A stretch of 60,026 nt of DNA. Origin: a virus. The DNA is taken from positions 1 through 60,026 of the IMG/VR virus record IMGVR_UViG_3300009448_000013; one strand, written 5' to 3'. The notes beneath the pieces are model-generated. The model ran no database searches. It was not told the origin of the DNA and saw nothing but the letters and a program-made list of their open reading frames with translations. Made by a program: the position numbers and the translations under genes. Below are positions 8,105-16,760 of the stretch, one piece after another; the stretch's first letter is position 1; each line of letters opens with the position of its first letter.

Positions 8105-8223
8105 TCAGCGGCGCAGCCAACCGGTGCAGCGTGGAAAAACGAGTGTGGAGCGCAGAGGCCAGAAAGACGCCCCCCCCTCTTTGCCGAATTTCTCGTCGAC
8201 ATCGCCCGAAAGGTAGTCCGCTG

Positions 8224-8586
8224 ATGGCCTCACGACGCCGCACCCAATCGCTCGAGGCGATACGCGCCGCGCGCGCCGCCCAATACACCGACGCGGAACG
8301 CGAGCTCGTGACGGCGCCGTGTCGACTGCATTCCCGAAACGCGGTCTGCGATCAGTGCTGCGGCATGGCGCGAACGGATAGCCTCGGGTTCCCCCACCCG
8401 GCTTTCGCCAAGGGCCGCACCCGCTGCCGCCTCTGCCCCGTGTGCGGCAAGCTGAAAACGATCGACGAGTGGAACGTCGACGAGGTCGCGCTGCGCAAGG
8501 GCGAGGCGTGGCGCGGCGGGGTCTGCAAGTCGTGCACGGCCGCGGGCGACGGGCTCGCCTCGCTGCACCGGGAACTCGCGCCATGA
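8224..8586 (+). CDS. Zinc-binding hypothetical protein (multiple CxxC)
   Basis: 120 residues from ATG 8224, with GAAAGG about 11 bases upstream. Cysteine pairs recur: CRLHSRNAVCDQCC, CRLCPVCGK and CKSCTAAG. The arrangement suggests two treble-clef or HNH-like zinc sites (possibly a degenerate HNH-type protein). It overlaps the split methyltransferase gene by four bases. Confidence 0.6.
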   Translation: MASRRRTQSLEAIRAARAAQYTDAERELVTAPCRLHSRNAVCDQCCGMARTDSLGFPHPAFAKGRTRCRLCPVCGKLKTIDEWNVDEVALRKGEAWRGGVCKSCTAAGDGLASLHRELAP

Positions 8587-8888
8587 GGGGCATCGTGCGG
8601 CTCTGCCAGTGGTGTCGCTGCGAGCTCCCGGCGACGGCCCCCACCTGGCAGCGGCATTGCTCGAAAGCCTGCCGTCAACGGTGGTGGCGCGCCCGCAAGG
8701 TGTCGCTGATGGAGGGAGCCGACGGGCCCCCGAAACGCATCGCCTACGCCGACCCGCCGTTTCCGGGCATGGCTCGCAAATACTACCAGCACGAGCCGAC
8801 GTATGCGGGCGAGGTCGACCACCGGGCGCTGCTCGCCGAGCTCGTGACGTTCGACGGCTGGGCAGCGACGTGCGCCTCGTGGAGGTAA
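8583..8888 (+). pseudogene. DNA adenine methyltransferase-like gene, N-terminal half
   Basis: 101 codons. An N-terminal zinc knuckle (CQWCRCELP, then HCSKACRQRW) precedes a DPPF motif in IAYADPPFPGMARKYYQ, the catalytic motif of amino-methyltransferases. Next comes YAGEVDHRALLAELVTFDGWA, which in this phage family leads to the domain's second half. Here the frame breaks off right after DGWA with a few unrelated codons and a TAA. The missing half (starting near VFGLVNELG and reading TASWVKPHGVSGKTRGTHNA) lies on the minus strand at 50524-50912. The break is at a GGCAGCG shared in inverted orientation by both loci. As it stands the protein cannot be active. Confidence 0.75.
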
Positions 8889-9037
8889 ATCCGCGCGAGC
8901 TCGGCGAACAACTCCTCGGCAATGCCGGCAGCGCTATCAGGCTCGGCTGGGCCGCCTCGGCCCTGCGCGACGCGCAAGAGCGTTAGCCGGATGGCGTGAA
9001 AGCGCTCGGGCTTCATGTGGGGTAGCTGCTCGGTCAT
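8783..9037 (-). pseudogene. Split gene X, N-terminal half (minus strand)
   Basis: The ATG at 9037 has GGAGGC nine bases upstream (minus strand, 9052-9047). The protein starts MTEQLPHMKPERFHAIRLTL and continues convincingly to ELARIYLHEAHVAA near 8861. Beyond that the frame merely reads the antisense of the methyltransferase half until a stop at 8783. Joining the minus strand at GCTGCC (8866-8861) to the plus strand at 50907-50912 continues in frame as AKGLVDRALVEELAKS. Product unknown, not recognised. Confidence 0.65.
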
Positions 9038-9241
9038 TCGTCGGGTGCCTCCGATAAAAGACGGGCGACGACGACCGCTCGACGGGGGGGGAATCGAGTT
9101 CGGCCGCCGTCGCCCCGAAACCAAGAGAGCACGACGCTAGCGCGCAGCGCCACGATTTTTTCGGCGCAGCCGATCGATTTGTGTGCCGATTGCGCACGTG
9201 GACCCGAGGGCCTGCACGGGGTAATTTTGACCTGAACCGAC
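9038..9241. other. Divergent gap between gene X and terminase
   Basis: 204 bases without a credible gene. It holds the ribosome-binding site of gene X (minus strand, 9052-9047), a run of eight G (9084-9091) and a T6 run near 9160. It should contain the start signals of the 15-kb head and terminase operon, but I see no convincing consensus promoter. Confidence 0.4.
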
Positions 9242-9928
9242 ATGGCACACCGACAGCAGCGCGCGGGTCGCCCCAAACCCGATCGGTCACGCGCGCGCGC
9301 GACCTCACGAAAGGCCCCCCGCGCAACGCGGAAACCCGCCAAAAAGGCCCGATCCGGCAAGCGGAAGCCGAAACCGAAACCCGAGGCGCCGCCGACCGAG
9401 TTCGACGCTTGGCTCGCGTCGCTCACCCCGCGCGAACGTCGGGTCGACGAGGTGATCCAGCTGATGAACGCGGGCGCGTGGTTCGGGGCGACGTCACACC
9501 GGGCGCTCGCGAAAAAATGGGGCGTCCACCCGGGCACGGTCGAGCACGTGGCGACCGAGGCGAACCGGGTGATCCGGTTGCAGTTCCGCTACGACCGCGA
9601 CCCGGACGCTCGACGCGACGCGCTCGCGCGCACCGTCCGGAACTTTGAGGCGATCCATCATCTCGCCATGGTGAGCGGCAGCGTGTCGGGGCTGCGCGTG
9701 GCGCTCGAGGCGCAGGAGGCATTCGGGCGTTACGTGGGCATCGAGCCCCCGAAAAACGTTCGCGTCAAAACCGGCGACGACGAGTTCGAAAAGCTCACCG
9801 ACGAGCAGCTCGACGCGGTGTCGCGCGACGGCAGCGCGGCGATCCGGCGCATCAAGAACGAGCAAGACGCGGCCGTCGACGAGGGCGCGAGCCAAGCCAA
9901 GTCGCCCGCCGGCGGGGGCAACGCTTGA
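9242..9928 (+). CDS. Terminase small subunit-like protein
   Basis: 228 residues. The first 50 are Lys/Arg/Pro-rich. Then TEFDAWLASLTPRERRVDEV leads into an HTH-like stretch (HRALAKKWGVHPGTVEHVAT) and a helical oligomerisation region (LAMVSGSVSGLRVALEAQEA, FGRYVGIEPP). DNA-binding HTH plus helical core directly before TerL is the usual small-terminase arrangement. The stop overlaps a TTG start of TerL (TTGA). Assignment rests on position and HTH. Confidence 0.72.
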   Translation: MAHRQQRAGRPKPDRSRARATSRKAPRATRKPAKKARSGKRKPKPKPEAPPTEFDAWLASLTPRERRVDEVIQLMNAGAWFGATSHRALAKKWGVHPGTVEHVATEANRVIRLQFRYDRDPDARRDALARTVRNFEAIHHLAMVSGSVSGLRVALEAQEAFGRYVGIEPPKNVRVKTGDDEFEKLTDEQLDAVSRDGSAAIRRIKNEQDAAVDEGASQAKSPAGGGNA

Positions 9929-11499
9929 CGGCGCGCAGTCCGTTCGAGCCGGAGCCGTCGGCGCGCGAGGAACTCATGCTGCGCGCGCGAGCTCGGGTCG
10001 AGCTCGACAAGCGGCGGGCCGAGTTCGACCTGCGCAAGTTCATCGAGATCTATCAACCCCACTACCGCGACCCGACGCACATGGCCGAGGTGTGCGCCGA
10101 GCTCGACCGGTCGATGCGAGAGCCCGTGTACTGCGCGCTCGAGGCGCCGCCGCGGCACGGCAAAACGAGCGTGCTGCAAGCGCACTGCGCGCGGCTGCTC
10201 AAGTATCGGCAGAAACCCCGGATCGCATGGTGCACCTACGCGAACGACGTCGCCTATCGCCGCAGCCGCGAGGTGCGCGAGCTCGCGGCGCGCGCCGGGG
10301 TGTGGGTGGGCGAGGAGCAAAAGACGGCGCAGCAGTTCGACCCGAGCAAGAGCGTCGCTTTCTGGCAAACGAGCTCGGGCGGGCTGTTCATCGCGGGCGG
10401 CCGCCACGCGCAGTGGGTGAGCGAGGGGTTCGACCTCATCGTTTACGACGACGCGCTGAAAGATGCCTCCGAGGCCGAGTCGCCGACGTTTCAAGAGGAG
10501 GCTTGGAAAACGTACCGGTCCACCCTCATGAGCCGGCGCGAGCCACGCTGCAGCGTGTTCGTGAGCCATCAGCGCTGGAACGTCGAGGACGTGATCGGCC
10601 GCTTGCGCGACTGGCTCGAGAAGGATCCGGACGCGCCGCCGTTCGTGCTGATCACGTTGCGAGCGCTCGAAAACCTGCGAGTCGAGACCGACAGCAACGG
10701 CGTCGAGCGCATCCTCGGCGGCGATCCGCTCGACCCGACGCGCTACGATCTGCCGGCGCTCATCGAAACGGCGTCGCTGCTCGGTGACTACTTCTGGCCG
10801 AACTTTCAGCAAGACGTGACGCCGCGCGGGCGCAAGGTGTTCCCCGAGCTCGCGCGTTACAAGGTGCCGCAGAGCGTCGGCGCGGTGCTGCTCGTGAGCT
10901 GCGATCCCGGCATCGAGGGCAGCGAGACCAAAGAGGCAAAGAAGACCAAGCCGGATCCGAGCGGGCTCGTCGTCGCGTGGGCGTACCTCGTCGATGGGTT
11001 CAAGGTCGTGCACGATCGGCACGGCGTCGCTCGCCGCGTGCCGTGCAAGCGCGTGCAGCTCGATGTCATTTGGGCAGAGCAGCTATGGCTCGAACCGCTC
11101 GATCTGCTGCAGTTCCTGTTCGATCTGCAGCACGTGCATTATGTCGGCGCCCCCGTGCTGCTCGAGGAAGCGAGCGCATTCCGGATCCTCGAGCTCGTCG
11201 CGGCCCGGACGCACGAGCAGCTCGCGATCGTGCCTGTGACGCCGCGGGGCAGTAAGATGCTGCGATCGCTACCGACGGCGGCGAGTGCGCGCGAGCAGCG
11301 CGTGCGTGTGCCGGAACAGGGCGACTGGGTGCCAAAGTTTTGCAAAGAGGTGCGCACGTTCACCGGCAAGCCGGGTCGAAAAGACAACATGGTTGACGCA
11401 CTTACGCAGCTGCACGACTACGCCGAGTTCGCTCTCGGCATTCAAGAGGCTGGCGCAACCAGTGGCGGAACGAGTAGCATGGGCCGCTCAGGCTACTGA
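9925..11499 (+). CDS. terL: Terminase large subunit (packaging ATPase/nuclease)
   Basis: 524 residues from a TTG start overlapping the previous stop. Walker A is PPRHGKTS (75-82); Walker B is LIVYDDALKD (about 169-178); a coupling-motif-like CSVFVSHQRWN follows. The nuclease domain begins with VSCDPG (about 323) and continues to PGRKDNMVDALTQL, the third acidic site of the RNase-H-like fold. It pumps DNA into proheads and cuts it. Length is normal for a Mu/P2-like TerL. Confidence 0.92.
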   Translation: MTARSPFEPEPSAREELMLRARARVELDKRRAEFDLRKFIEIYQPHYRDPTHMAEVCAELDRSMREPVYCALEAPPRHGKTSVLQAHCARLLKYRQKPRIAWCTYANDVAYRRSREVRELAARAGVWVGEEQKTAQQFDPSKSVAFWQTSSGGLFIAGGRHAQWVSEGFDLIVYDDALKDASEAESPTFQEEAWKTYRSTLMSRREPRCSVFVSHQRWNVEDVIGRLRDWLEKDPDAPPFVLITLRALENLRVETDSNGVERILGGDPLDPTRYDLPALIETASLLGDYFWPNFQQDVTPRGRKVFPELARYKVPQSVGAVLLVSCDPGIEGSETKEAKKTKPDPSGLVVAWAYLVDGFKVVHDRHGVARRVPCKRVQLDVIWAEQLWLEPLDLLQFLFDLQHVHYVGAPVLLEEASAFRILELVAARTHEQLAIVPVTPRGSKMLRSLPTAASAREQRVRVPEQGDWVPKFCKEVRTFTGKPGRKDNMVDALTQLHDYAEFALGIQEAGATSGGTSSMGRSGY

Positions 11500-11547
11500 G
11501 CCGAATCGATACAACTCATAGCGGGCAACTCTCGGAGGCACACGGGA

Positions 11548-12189
11548 ATGGCTGACAGTTCAAGGCGGGGCGCGTTCCCGTCAAAACCAATTAGCGCGGT
11601 TGCGGCGGTCGAGGGCATGCTCGATCACGCTGAACAACTCTGGCCGGCGTTCCGCGCCGCCGTCTCGGCGCTCGGCGTCGCGGCAAGCCATCCGGGCTCG
11701 CGGGCGACGCTGCGCGAGCTGTGCGCGCAGCACGTCGAGCTCGGGCGCGAGCTCGGCCGCGCCGAGGGGTTCGAGACCATGCGAGCACAGCTCGTGAAGC
11801 TGCTCGACGAGGCGACGGCTAAGTTCCACGCCGACGCGACGGTGCTGCTCTGCCCCGATTGCGGGGCGCCCGTGGGGCCCGAGTGCCCGCACGTCGCGCA
11901 GCGCCTCGCCGACCCGCCGACGCCGGAAGCGCTCGACGCATGGCGCAACGGGCGGCGCCACCTTTGGGTGCTCGTGACGCATCAAGTGGGGCGCGCTGAC
12001 ATCGCGTCCAGCGAGGCGCAGGTCAAAGCAGCTGGCCGCCGCAAACTCTGCGAGAAAAACCTCGACGCGGTCGCCAACGCGCGGCCCGTGCAAGCTGTGC
12101 TCGAGGCCGAGCAACCCTCGCGCCGCAGCCTCCGACAGCGCCTCGGCGCAGCTCTCGCGGCGGGCGTCGCCTCGTGGGAACGGTCGTGA
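11548..12189 (+). CDS. Hypothetical protein with zinc knuckle
   Basis: 213 residues from ATG 11548, behind CGGAGGCACACGGGA, a ribosome-binding context also seen before 30535. The body is helical; a CPDCGAPVGPECPH zinc site lies at about 110-123, a motif common in phage and actinobacterial proteins next to a helical region. No function can be given. It starts a cargo block between terminase and portal. Confidence 0.6.
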   Translation: MADSSRRGAFPSKPISAVAAVEGMLDHAEQLWPAFRAAVSALGVAASHPGSRATLRELCAQHVELGRELGRAEGFETMRAQLVKLLDEATAKFHADATVLLCPDCGAPVGPECPHVAQRLADPPTPEALDAWRNGRRHLWVLVTHQVGRADIASSEAQVKAAGRRKLCEKNLDAVANARPVQAVLEAEQPSRRSLRQRLGAALAAGVASWERS

Positions 12190-12455
12190 AAGAGGCTCGC
12201 TTGAACGTGATGCCGCTCGCCGTCGACTTCACGCCGGCAGAGCGGCTGTTCGCCGAGTATCACCCCGAGGCCATCGAGGAGCTCGAGCAGTGCGTGCGCG
12301 ACGGCCTGATGACGCGCGACGAGGCGCTCACGATGTTTCGTCGGCTCGACGAACTCGCCGAGGGCGTGCTCGCCGGCGACTTCACCGAGGCCGTCGGGGC
12401 GCAGGTCGCGATAGACCTGGCAATCAACGCGCGCGACGGGCGAAAGGCGAATTGA
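12186..12455 (+). CDS. Small acidic helical protein
   Basis: 89 residues with a GTG at 12186 (GTGA overlap); an ATG lies at 12210. FTPAERLFAEYHPEAIEELE and CVRDGLMTRDEALTMFRRLD are amphipathic helices. Unknown family. Confidence 0.55.
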   Translation: MKEARLNVMPLAVDFTPAERLFAEYHPEAIEELEQCVRDGLMTRDEALTMFRRLDELAEGVLAGDFTEAVGAQVAIDLAINARDGRKAN

Positions 12456-12658
12456 TGACGCCAAGCGAGCGAGCCTGCACGCAATGCCTCGCCCGAGGTA
12501 TCCGCGTCACCGCGTGGTATGTCGCCGCCGACGGCGTGTGCCTCGAATGGTTCGAGTGCGACGAGCACGACGCGACCGACAATGTCGCCGGCGTCACCCG
12601 AACGACGCGCACGCCGATCGCCGAGTGGCGTGCCGCGCGGGGGCTCGTCAACGACTAA
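12455..12658 (+). CDS. Small Cys-containing protein
   Basis: 67 residues from an ATG that shares a base with the previous TGA. CTQCLARG and CDEHDATDNV may form a zinc site (C-x2-C, then C-x2-H). Overlaps the next ATG by TAATG. Function unknown. Confidence 0.55.
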   Translation: MTPSERACTQCLARGIRVTAWYVAADGVCLEWFECDEHDATDNVAGVTRTTRTPIAEWRAARGLVND

Positions 12659-13014
12659 TGCCGCGCCGTTGCATTCCCATGTACGACGCCGCCGGCAACT
12701 GGACCGGCAGCGTCACCGTCGACGTGCGAAACCACTACTGCAAGACGTGCGGCCGCGTGGCGACGCTGCAGTGCGATTACCCGACGAGGACGCGCGCCGG
12801 CAAAGCGCGCACGTGTGACGCCTGGATCTGCCAGGGCTGCGCGACCGAGGTCGGGCCCGATAGGCACCACTGCCCGCCGCACCAGCGCCAGCACGAGGCG
12901 TGGGCCGCGAAAGCCGACGAACAGCTGCGGCTGGCGCTGCCGGGCGCACCTGGGATCAATTCAGAGGCGGCGCAGGCCGTCGAAACGAAAGGGCAAAACC
13001 ATGACGAGGAGTGA
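12658..13014 (+). CDS. Zinc-finger protein (treble-clef-like)
   Basis: 118 residues. YCKTCGRVATLQCDYP, then TCDAWICQGCATEVGPDRHH and CPPHQRQHE give two paired Cys/His sites, as in small phage zinc proteins with an 'RTCDAPICRRCA' core. Possibly nucleic-acid binding. It overlaps the beginning of the lipoprotein gene's alternative start. Confidence 0.6.
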   Translation: MPRRCIPMYDAAGNWTGSVTVDVRNHYCKTCGRVATLQCDYPTRTRAGKARTCDAWICQGCATEVGPDRHHCPPHQRQHEAWAAKADEQLRLALPGAPGINSEAAQAVETKGQNHDEE

Positions 13015-13018
13015 GGGC

Positions 13019-14020
13019 ATGAAACGAGTTTGGGCACAATTGGGCGCGCTAATCTTGGCTCTCGGCTGCGGGGCATCGGGCGGCGACCAGCCACCGGCCG
13101 AGGTCGTCGTCGAGGCGCCGCCGGTGGAATACGCGATCGTCGACGGGGCCGAGCTCGGGGCGCAGGCGCCTCGGCTGCTCGCCGAGGTCACCACCGACGA
13201 GGGCGTGCGGGTGGCGTTTCACGAGGTGTTCGCTCGCGACGACGAGGCCGAGACGGTGTCGGCGTCAATCATCGTCGCCGAGTTCGGGCACGAGGGCAGC
13301 CCGGATCCCGTCGCCGAGGTGCACGCCTCGGTTGACGTGGCGCTCACGAGCGCCGAGCTGTGGGTCGCGCTCACCGGCACGCCCGACGAGCTGCCGACCG
13401 ATCTGGCGGCGCATCACGAGCGGGAGGTGTGGCTACTCGGGCGCACGAGCACCGAGTTCCTCGCGGCTCGCCGCGTGCCGCTCGAGCCCGTCGTGTTCGC
13501 GCAGGCCAAGGGCATCGAGCACAACTTGCAAGCAGATTCGTGGGACGACAACGCGACGTTTCTGCAGCCGTTGCCGGCCCATCAGCACACCGGCGTCATG
13601 ATCGGGGATTACCAGATGGCCGGGGTGTCGACGCCGGAGCCCAAACCGTTTTACGTGTACGCGTGCACGGGGCGGACGTCGGCCAAGACGGTGCACAAGG
13701 GCGTGCTGCCCGGCCTCGCCAACAATTGCGCCAAGACGCGTCAGACGGGTTGGGTGCGCGCCGGCATTGCCAACGTGCTCCTGAACTCGCTGCCCGTGGG
13801 CGTCTCGCGCGCGTTTCGCGTCGACCCCTATTACGGGCCCGGGGGTGGGCCCGTCGGCGACGCGTGGGTTGGCATGACGCACTTTTTCCTGGACGACGGG
13901 CAGTGGACGGTTTGGGGCTGGAACACGGCGACGTCGAAAGGCCTGTCGCTCGCCGCGTCCCGCGAGTCCCGCGCCGAGCCCTACGTGCGGCTTTACACCG
14001 GCGTGATGACCCAAAACTGA
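13019..14020 (+). CDS. Large putative lipoprotein (host-like cargo)
   Basis: 333 residues from ATG 13019, with GAGGAG ending eight bases before it; an in-frame ATG at 13001 would add six residues. The start MKRVWAQLGALILALGCGAS is a lipoprotein signal, with the lipidated cysteine at about 17 in a slightly atypical box (ALGC). The mature part is beta-rich and ends in a possible binding domain (GWVRAGIANVLLNSLPVGVS, HFFLDDGQWTVWGWNTATS). No enzyme motif. Its style resembles secreted proteins of delta-proteobacterial hosts, and it sits as cargo between terminase and portal. Surface exclusion is one guess. Confidence 0.6.
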   Translation: MKRVWAQLGALILALGCGASGGDQPPAEVVVEAPPVEYAIVDGAELGAQAPRLLAEVTTDEGVRVAFHEVFARDDEAETVSASIIVAEFGHEGSPDPVAEVHASVDVALTSAELWVALTGTPDELPTDLAAHHEREVWLLGRTSTEFLAARRVPLEPVVFAQAKGIEHNLQADSWDDNATFLQPLPAHQHTGVMIGDYQMAGVSTPEPKPFYVYACTGRTSAKTVHKGVLPGLANNCAKTRQTGWVRAGIANVLLNSLPVGVSRAFRVDPYYGPGGGPVGDAWVGMTHFFLDDGQWTVWGWNTATSKGLSLAASRESRAEPYVRLYTGVMTQN

Positions 14021-14023
14021 TCG

Positions 14024-14245
14024 ATGCCGAATTGCAAATCCTGCGGGGCCGCCGTGCGGTGGGTCAAGATGGCGGCCACCGGCAAGAGCATGATCCTCGA
14101 CGTGCAGCGCTCGGCGAGCGGCAACGTCGTCGTCAACGAGGACGGCTCGGGCGCGATGGCACTGCCCGGCGACGAGCGGCCCCGCTACGTGACGCACTGG
14201 TCGACGTGCCCGTTCGCCAGCACACATCGAAAGGCAAAGCGATGA
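14024..14245 (+). CDS. Small zinc-ribbon protein
   Basis: 73 residues: MPNCKSCGAAVRWVKMAATG, then a short beta hairpin and HWSTCPFASTHRK. This is the common phage zinc-ribbon type (C-x2-C near the start, W-x3-C-P near the end). Function unknown. ATGA overlap with the next gene. Confidence 0.6.
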   Translation: MPNCKSCGAAVRWVKMAATGKSMILDVQRSASGNVVVNEDGSGAMALPGDERPRYVTHWSTCPFASTHRKAKR

Positions 14246-14655
14246 AAAAGCAGGTAGTCCGATGCGACGGCTGCGCGGAGTCTTTCGACCCCGACGAGGT
14301 CGAGCACCTTGGCGATTGCGACCTGCACTTTTGCGACGCGTGCATGCCGGCGCGTGCAACGGTGCCGTGGACGCCCGGCATTGCGAGCGAGTGTTTCGGG
14401 CAGATCTCAGGCGGGGCCGTGATCCAGATGTTTCGTGTGATGCGAGCGCTGCGGCGGATCGCAGACCGCCAGCCGACGCCCGACACCGCGCAGGCGACGA
14501 GCTCGGATATCGCGCGCGAGTCGGGCGTCGACGAGCTCACCGTCAACGGCGCCATGATTCTCGCCGGCGAGCTCGGGCTCGTCGTATTCGAGCGCGCGCC
14601 GATCGAGGTGCCGCGGCCGCTGCTCGGCGCGTCGGGCTCACCGGGCGTCGCCTGA
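14242..14655 (+). CDS. Zinc-binding protein with winged-helix-like tail
   Basis: 137 residues. VRCDGCAESFDPDEVEHLGD with HFCDACM forms an N-terminal zinc site. The C-terminal half (SSDIARESGVDELTVNGAMI, LAGELGLVVFERAP) resembles a small winged helix. It could be regulatory, but nothing shows a target. Last cargo gene before the portal. Confidence 0.5.
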   Translation: MKKQVVRCDGCAESFDPDEVEHLGDCDLHFCDACMPARATVPWTPGIASECFGQISGGAVIQMFRVMRALRRIADRQPTPDTAQATSSDIARESGVDELTVNGAMILAGELGLVVFERAPIEVPRPLLGASGSPGVA

Positions 14656-14699
14656 CGGCTCGACGTGACGTAAGGCCCGGGCCGGGATAGTCTTGCGGG

Positions 14700-16760
14700 G
14701 TGCAGTCAGCCCGCTATCGCGTCGCGACGTCCCTTGCCCCCGTGCCGCCCGCGAACGTCGCCGCCATCGGGCGCGACTATTTCGCCGGGCAGATCCCACA
14801 CAACGAGCAATACCGCCCGCACTTTGGCCGGGGGCTGAATCTCGACACGATCGACCAGTGCATTCGGGCGGCCAACGCTGGAATGATGAGCCGGATCACG
14901 GACCTGTCGCGCGAAACCATCTCGCTCGACGGCCAGGTGATCGGGCTCTTGCAAAAGAGGCTCAATCGCATTTGCTCGCTCGAGCACCAGATCGAGCCCG
15001 CCAACGGCCCCGGCATCGACGACGGCCGAGCGAAGGAATACGCGGCGCACGTGCGCGAGAACATCGCGCAGATCTCGAACTGGCGCGACCGCATGTGCGA
15101 CATCGCGTGGGGCGTGTTCGACGGGCGCTCGGCGAGCGAGATCGAGTGGCAGCGCCGCAGCCGGATCCTTTGGGCGCGAGACCTGCACTGGATCCACCCG
15201 CGGCGCATCTCGTTCGGGCCCGACCGCGACCTGCGCGTGATCGAGCCCGAGCGGCAGATCGGTAACTTTTACGACATCGGGTTTCCGCTCGAGGAGCTGC
15301 CCTATAAGTTCGTGACGTTCCGGCCGCGCATGTTCGGCGATTACCAGGAGCGCGAGGGGCTCGCGTATCGGACGCTGTACTGGTCGTTTTTCGGCCGCTG
15401 CGGCACGCGCGAGCGGCTCGAACTGATGGAAATTTTCGGCAAGCCGTGGCGGATCCTCATTCCGAAAACGGGCGTCGGTATGCCTGCCGTCAACGTCGAC
15501 GCTCTGCAGCAGGGCTTTCAAGCGCTCACGCTGCTCGGATTCCACAACACGGCGCGCATGCCGGCGAACGTCGACGTGCAGGTCGTGCAGCCCGAGCAGG
15601 GGGCGGGCCAGGTGCACGCCGACGTCATCCACGACGCGCGCGACGTGCTCTCGATCATGTACACGGGCCACGTCATCACGACGAGCGCCGCCCCGACGGG
15701 CCTCGGCTCGGGCGTGGCGGACCGAGCCAGCGACGCGTTCGAGCTCTTGATCCAGGCCGACGCCGGACGTGTCGCCGAGACGATCGAGGACAAGTTCACC
15801 GACGCCATGATCGCGGTGAACTACGGCCCCGAGTGGATGAGCCACGCGCCGCGGTTCAAGCTCATCACGAACCCGCCGGGCGATTCGGGCACCGAAGCCG
15901 AGAACATCGACAAGGCGCTGAAAGTCGGCCTGCGCGTCGCCGAGGAGGAAGCGCGCAAACGCACCGGTTTCCGCGAGGTGCGGCCCGATGAACCCTACCT
16001 CGTGCGCACGCAGCGCCCCGCCGAGCCCGGCCAGATCGCGCCGCCGCCCGGGCCCGAGCTCGTGTTTCCGCTCGGCAAGGCGCCCGTCGCGGGCGAACTC
16101 ATCGCGACCCCGGACGTGCCCATCAATCCCGGTGACCTCGAGGGCGGCCTCGACGGACCGCCCGCCCCGCAGCTGCCCCCGTCGCCCGGCGCCGGCAACG
16201 ACCCGACGGCGCGGGCCGCGCTGCCGTCGCCCGGTGATGACACCGACGAGGACGACGACGAGGGCGTCGCGGCGCTCGCGGCGAGCATGACCGAGCTCGG
16301 GGTGAAAACGTGCGAGCACGGCAAGCGCAATCGGTGCCGGATCTGCGGCATCGAACGCGACCGGAAAGTCGAGCTCGACGCGACCGGTGAACCTTTGTGG
16401 GGCGGCGGTTGGAAGCCAATCAAGCGCAAGCGAGGGGCGTCGCGGCCGGCGCCGGGCGACCCCGCTGCGGCTGGGCCAGTCGCCGCGGTACCGGAGCGAC
16501 GCCCCTCGTCGCCCCTCCCCGGTGGCGACCCGTCGCCACGCGTTCCCGGCGACCCGTCGCCCATGGACGGCGAGGACGAGTCGCCCGTCGACGCGGTCGA
16601 CGACGAGCCGAGCGAGTGCCCCACGTGCGGCGGCGAGCTCGGCACGAACGCCGAGTGTGAGACCTGCAAGAAAGTGACGGCACAAGCCTCGCTCACGGCG
16701 ACCGGCCGAGTCGACCGCGAGTGGCTCGCGGCGCTGCTCTTGCAGATCGCCCATGGCTGA
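14700..16760 (+). CDS. Portal protein (Mu gp29/DUF935-like)
   Basis: 686 residues from GTG 14700. Residues 1-450 have the gp29 pattern: [79 protein letters not shown], then [20 protein letters not shown]. It forms the 12-mer DNA channel at the capsid vertex. The last 200 residues are a Pro-rich acidic extension with two cysteine clusters ([13 protein letters not shown], then [17 protein letters not shown]), i.e. likely zinc ribbons absent from Mu gp29. The stop overlaps the next start by eight bases. Confidence 0.88.
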   Translation: MQSARYRVATSLAPVPPANVAAIGRDYFAGQIPHNEQYRPHFGRGLNLDTIDQCIRAANAGMMSRITDLSRETISLDGQVIGLLQKRLNRICSLEHQIEPANGPGIDDGRAKEYAAHVRENIAQISNWRDRMCDIAWGVFDGRSASEIEWQRRSRILWARDLHWIHPRRISFGPDRDLRVIEPERQIGNFYDIGFPLEELPYKFVTFRPRMFGDYQEREGLAYRTLYWSFFGRCGTRERLELMEIFGKPWRILIPKTGVGMPAVNVDALQQGFQALTLLGFHNTARMPANVDVQVVQPEQGAGQVHADVIHDARDVLSIMYTGHVITTSAAPTGLGSGVADRASDAFELLIQADAGRVAETIEDKFTDAMIAVNYGPEWMSHAPRFKLITNPPGDSGTEAENIDKALKVGLRVAEEEARKRTGFREVRPDEPYLVRTQRPAEPGQIAPPPGPELVFPLGKAPVAGELIATPDVPINPGDLEGGLDGPPAPQLPPSPGAGNDPTARAALPSPGDDTDEDDDEGVAALAASMTELGVKTCEHGKRNRCRICGIERDRKVELDATGEPLWGGGWKPIKRKRGASRPAPGDPAAAGPVAAVPERRPSSPLPGGDPSPRVPGDPSPMDGEDESPVDAVDDEPSECPTCGGELGTNAECETCKKVTAQASLTATGRVDREWLAALLLQIAHG

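Noticed and set aside
7968-8216. 82-residue frame between the zinc-ribbon genes
   Set aside because: Arg-rich composition of a shadow frame, no start support, no motif.
8442-8582. Upstream extension of the methyltransferase half to 8442
   Set aside because: That part is the out-of-frame shadow of the zinc protein at 8224-8586; ATG 8583 gives the normal ATGA overlap and a zinc-knuckle start.
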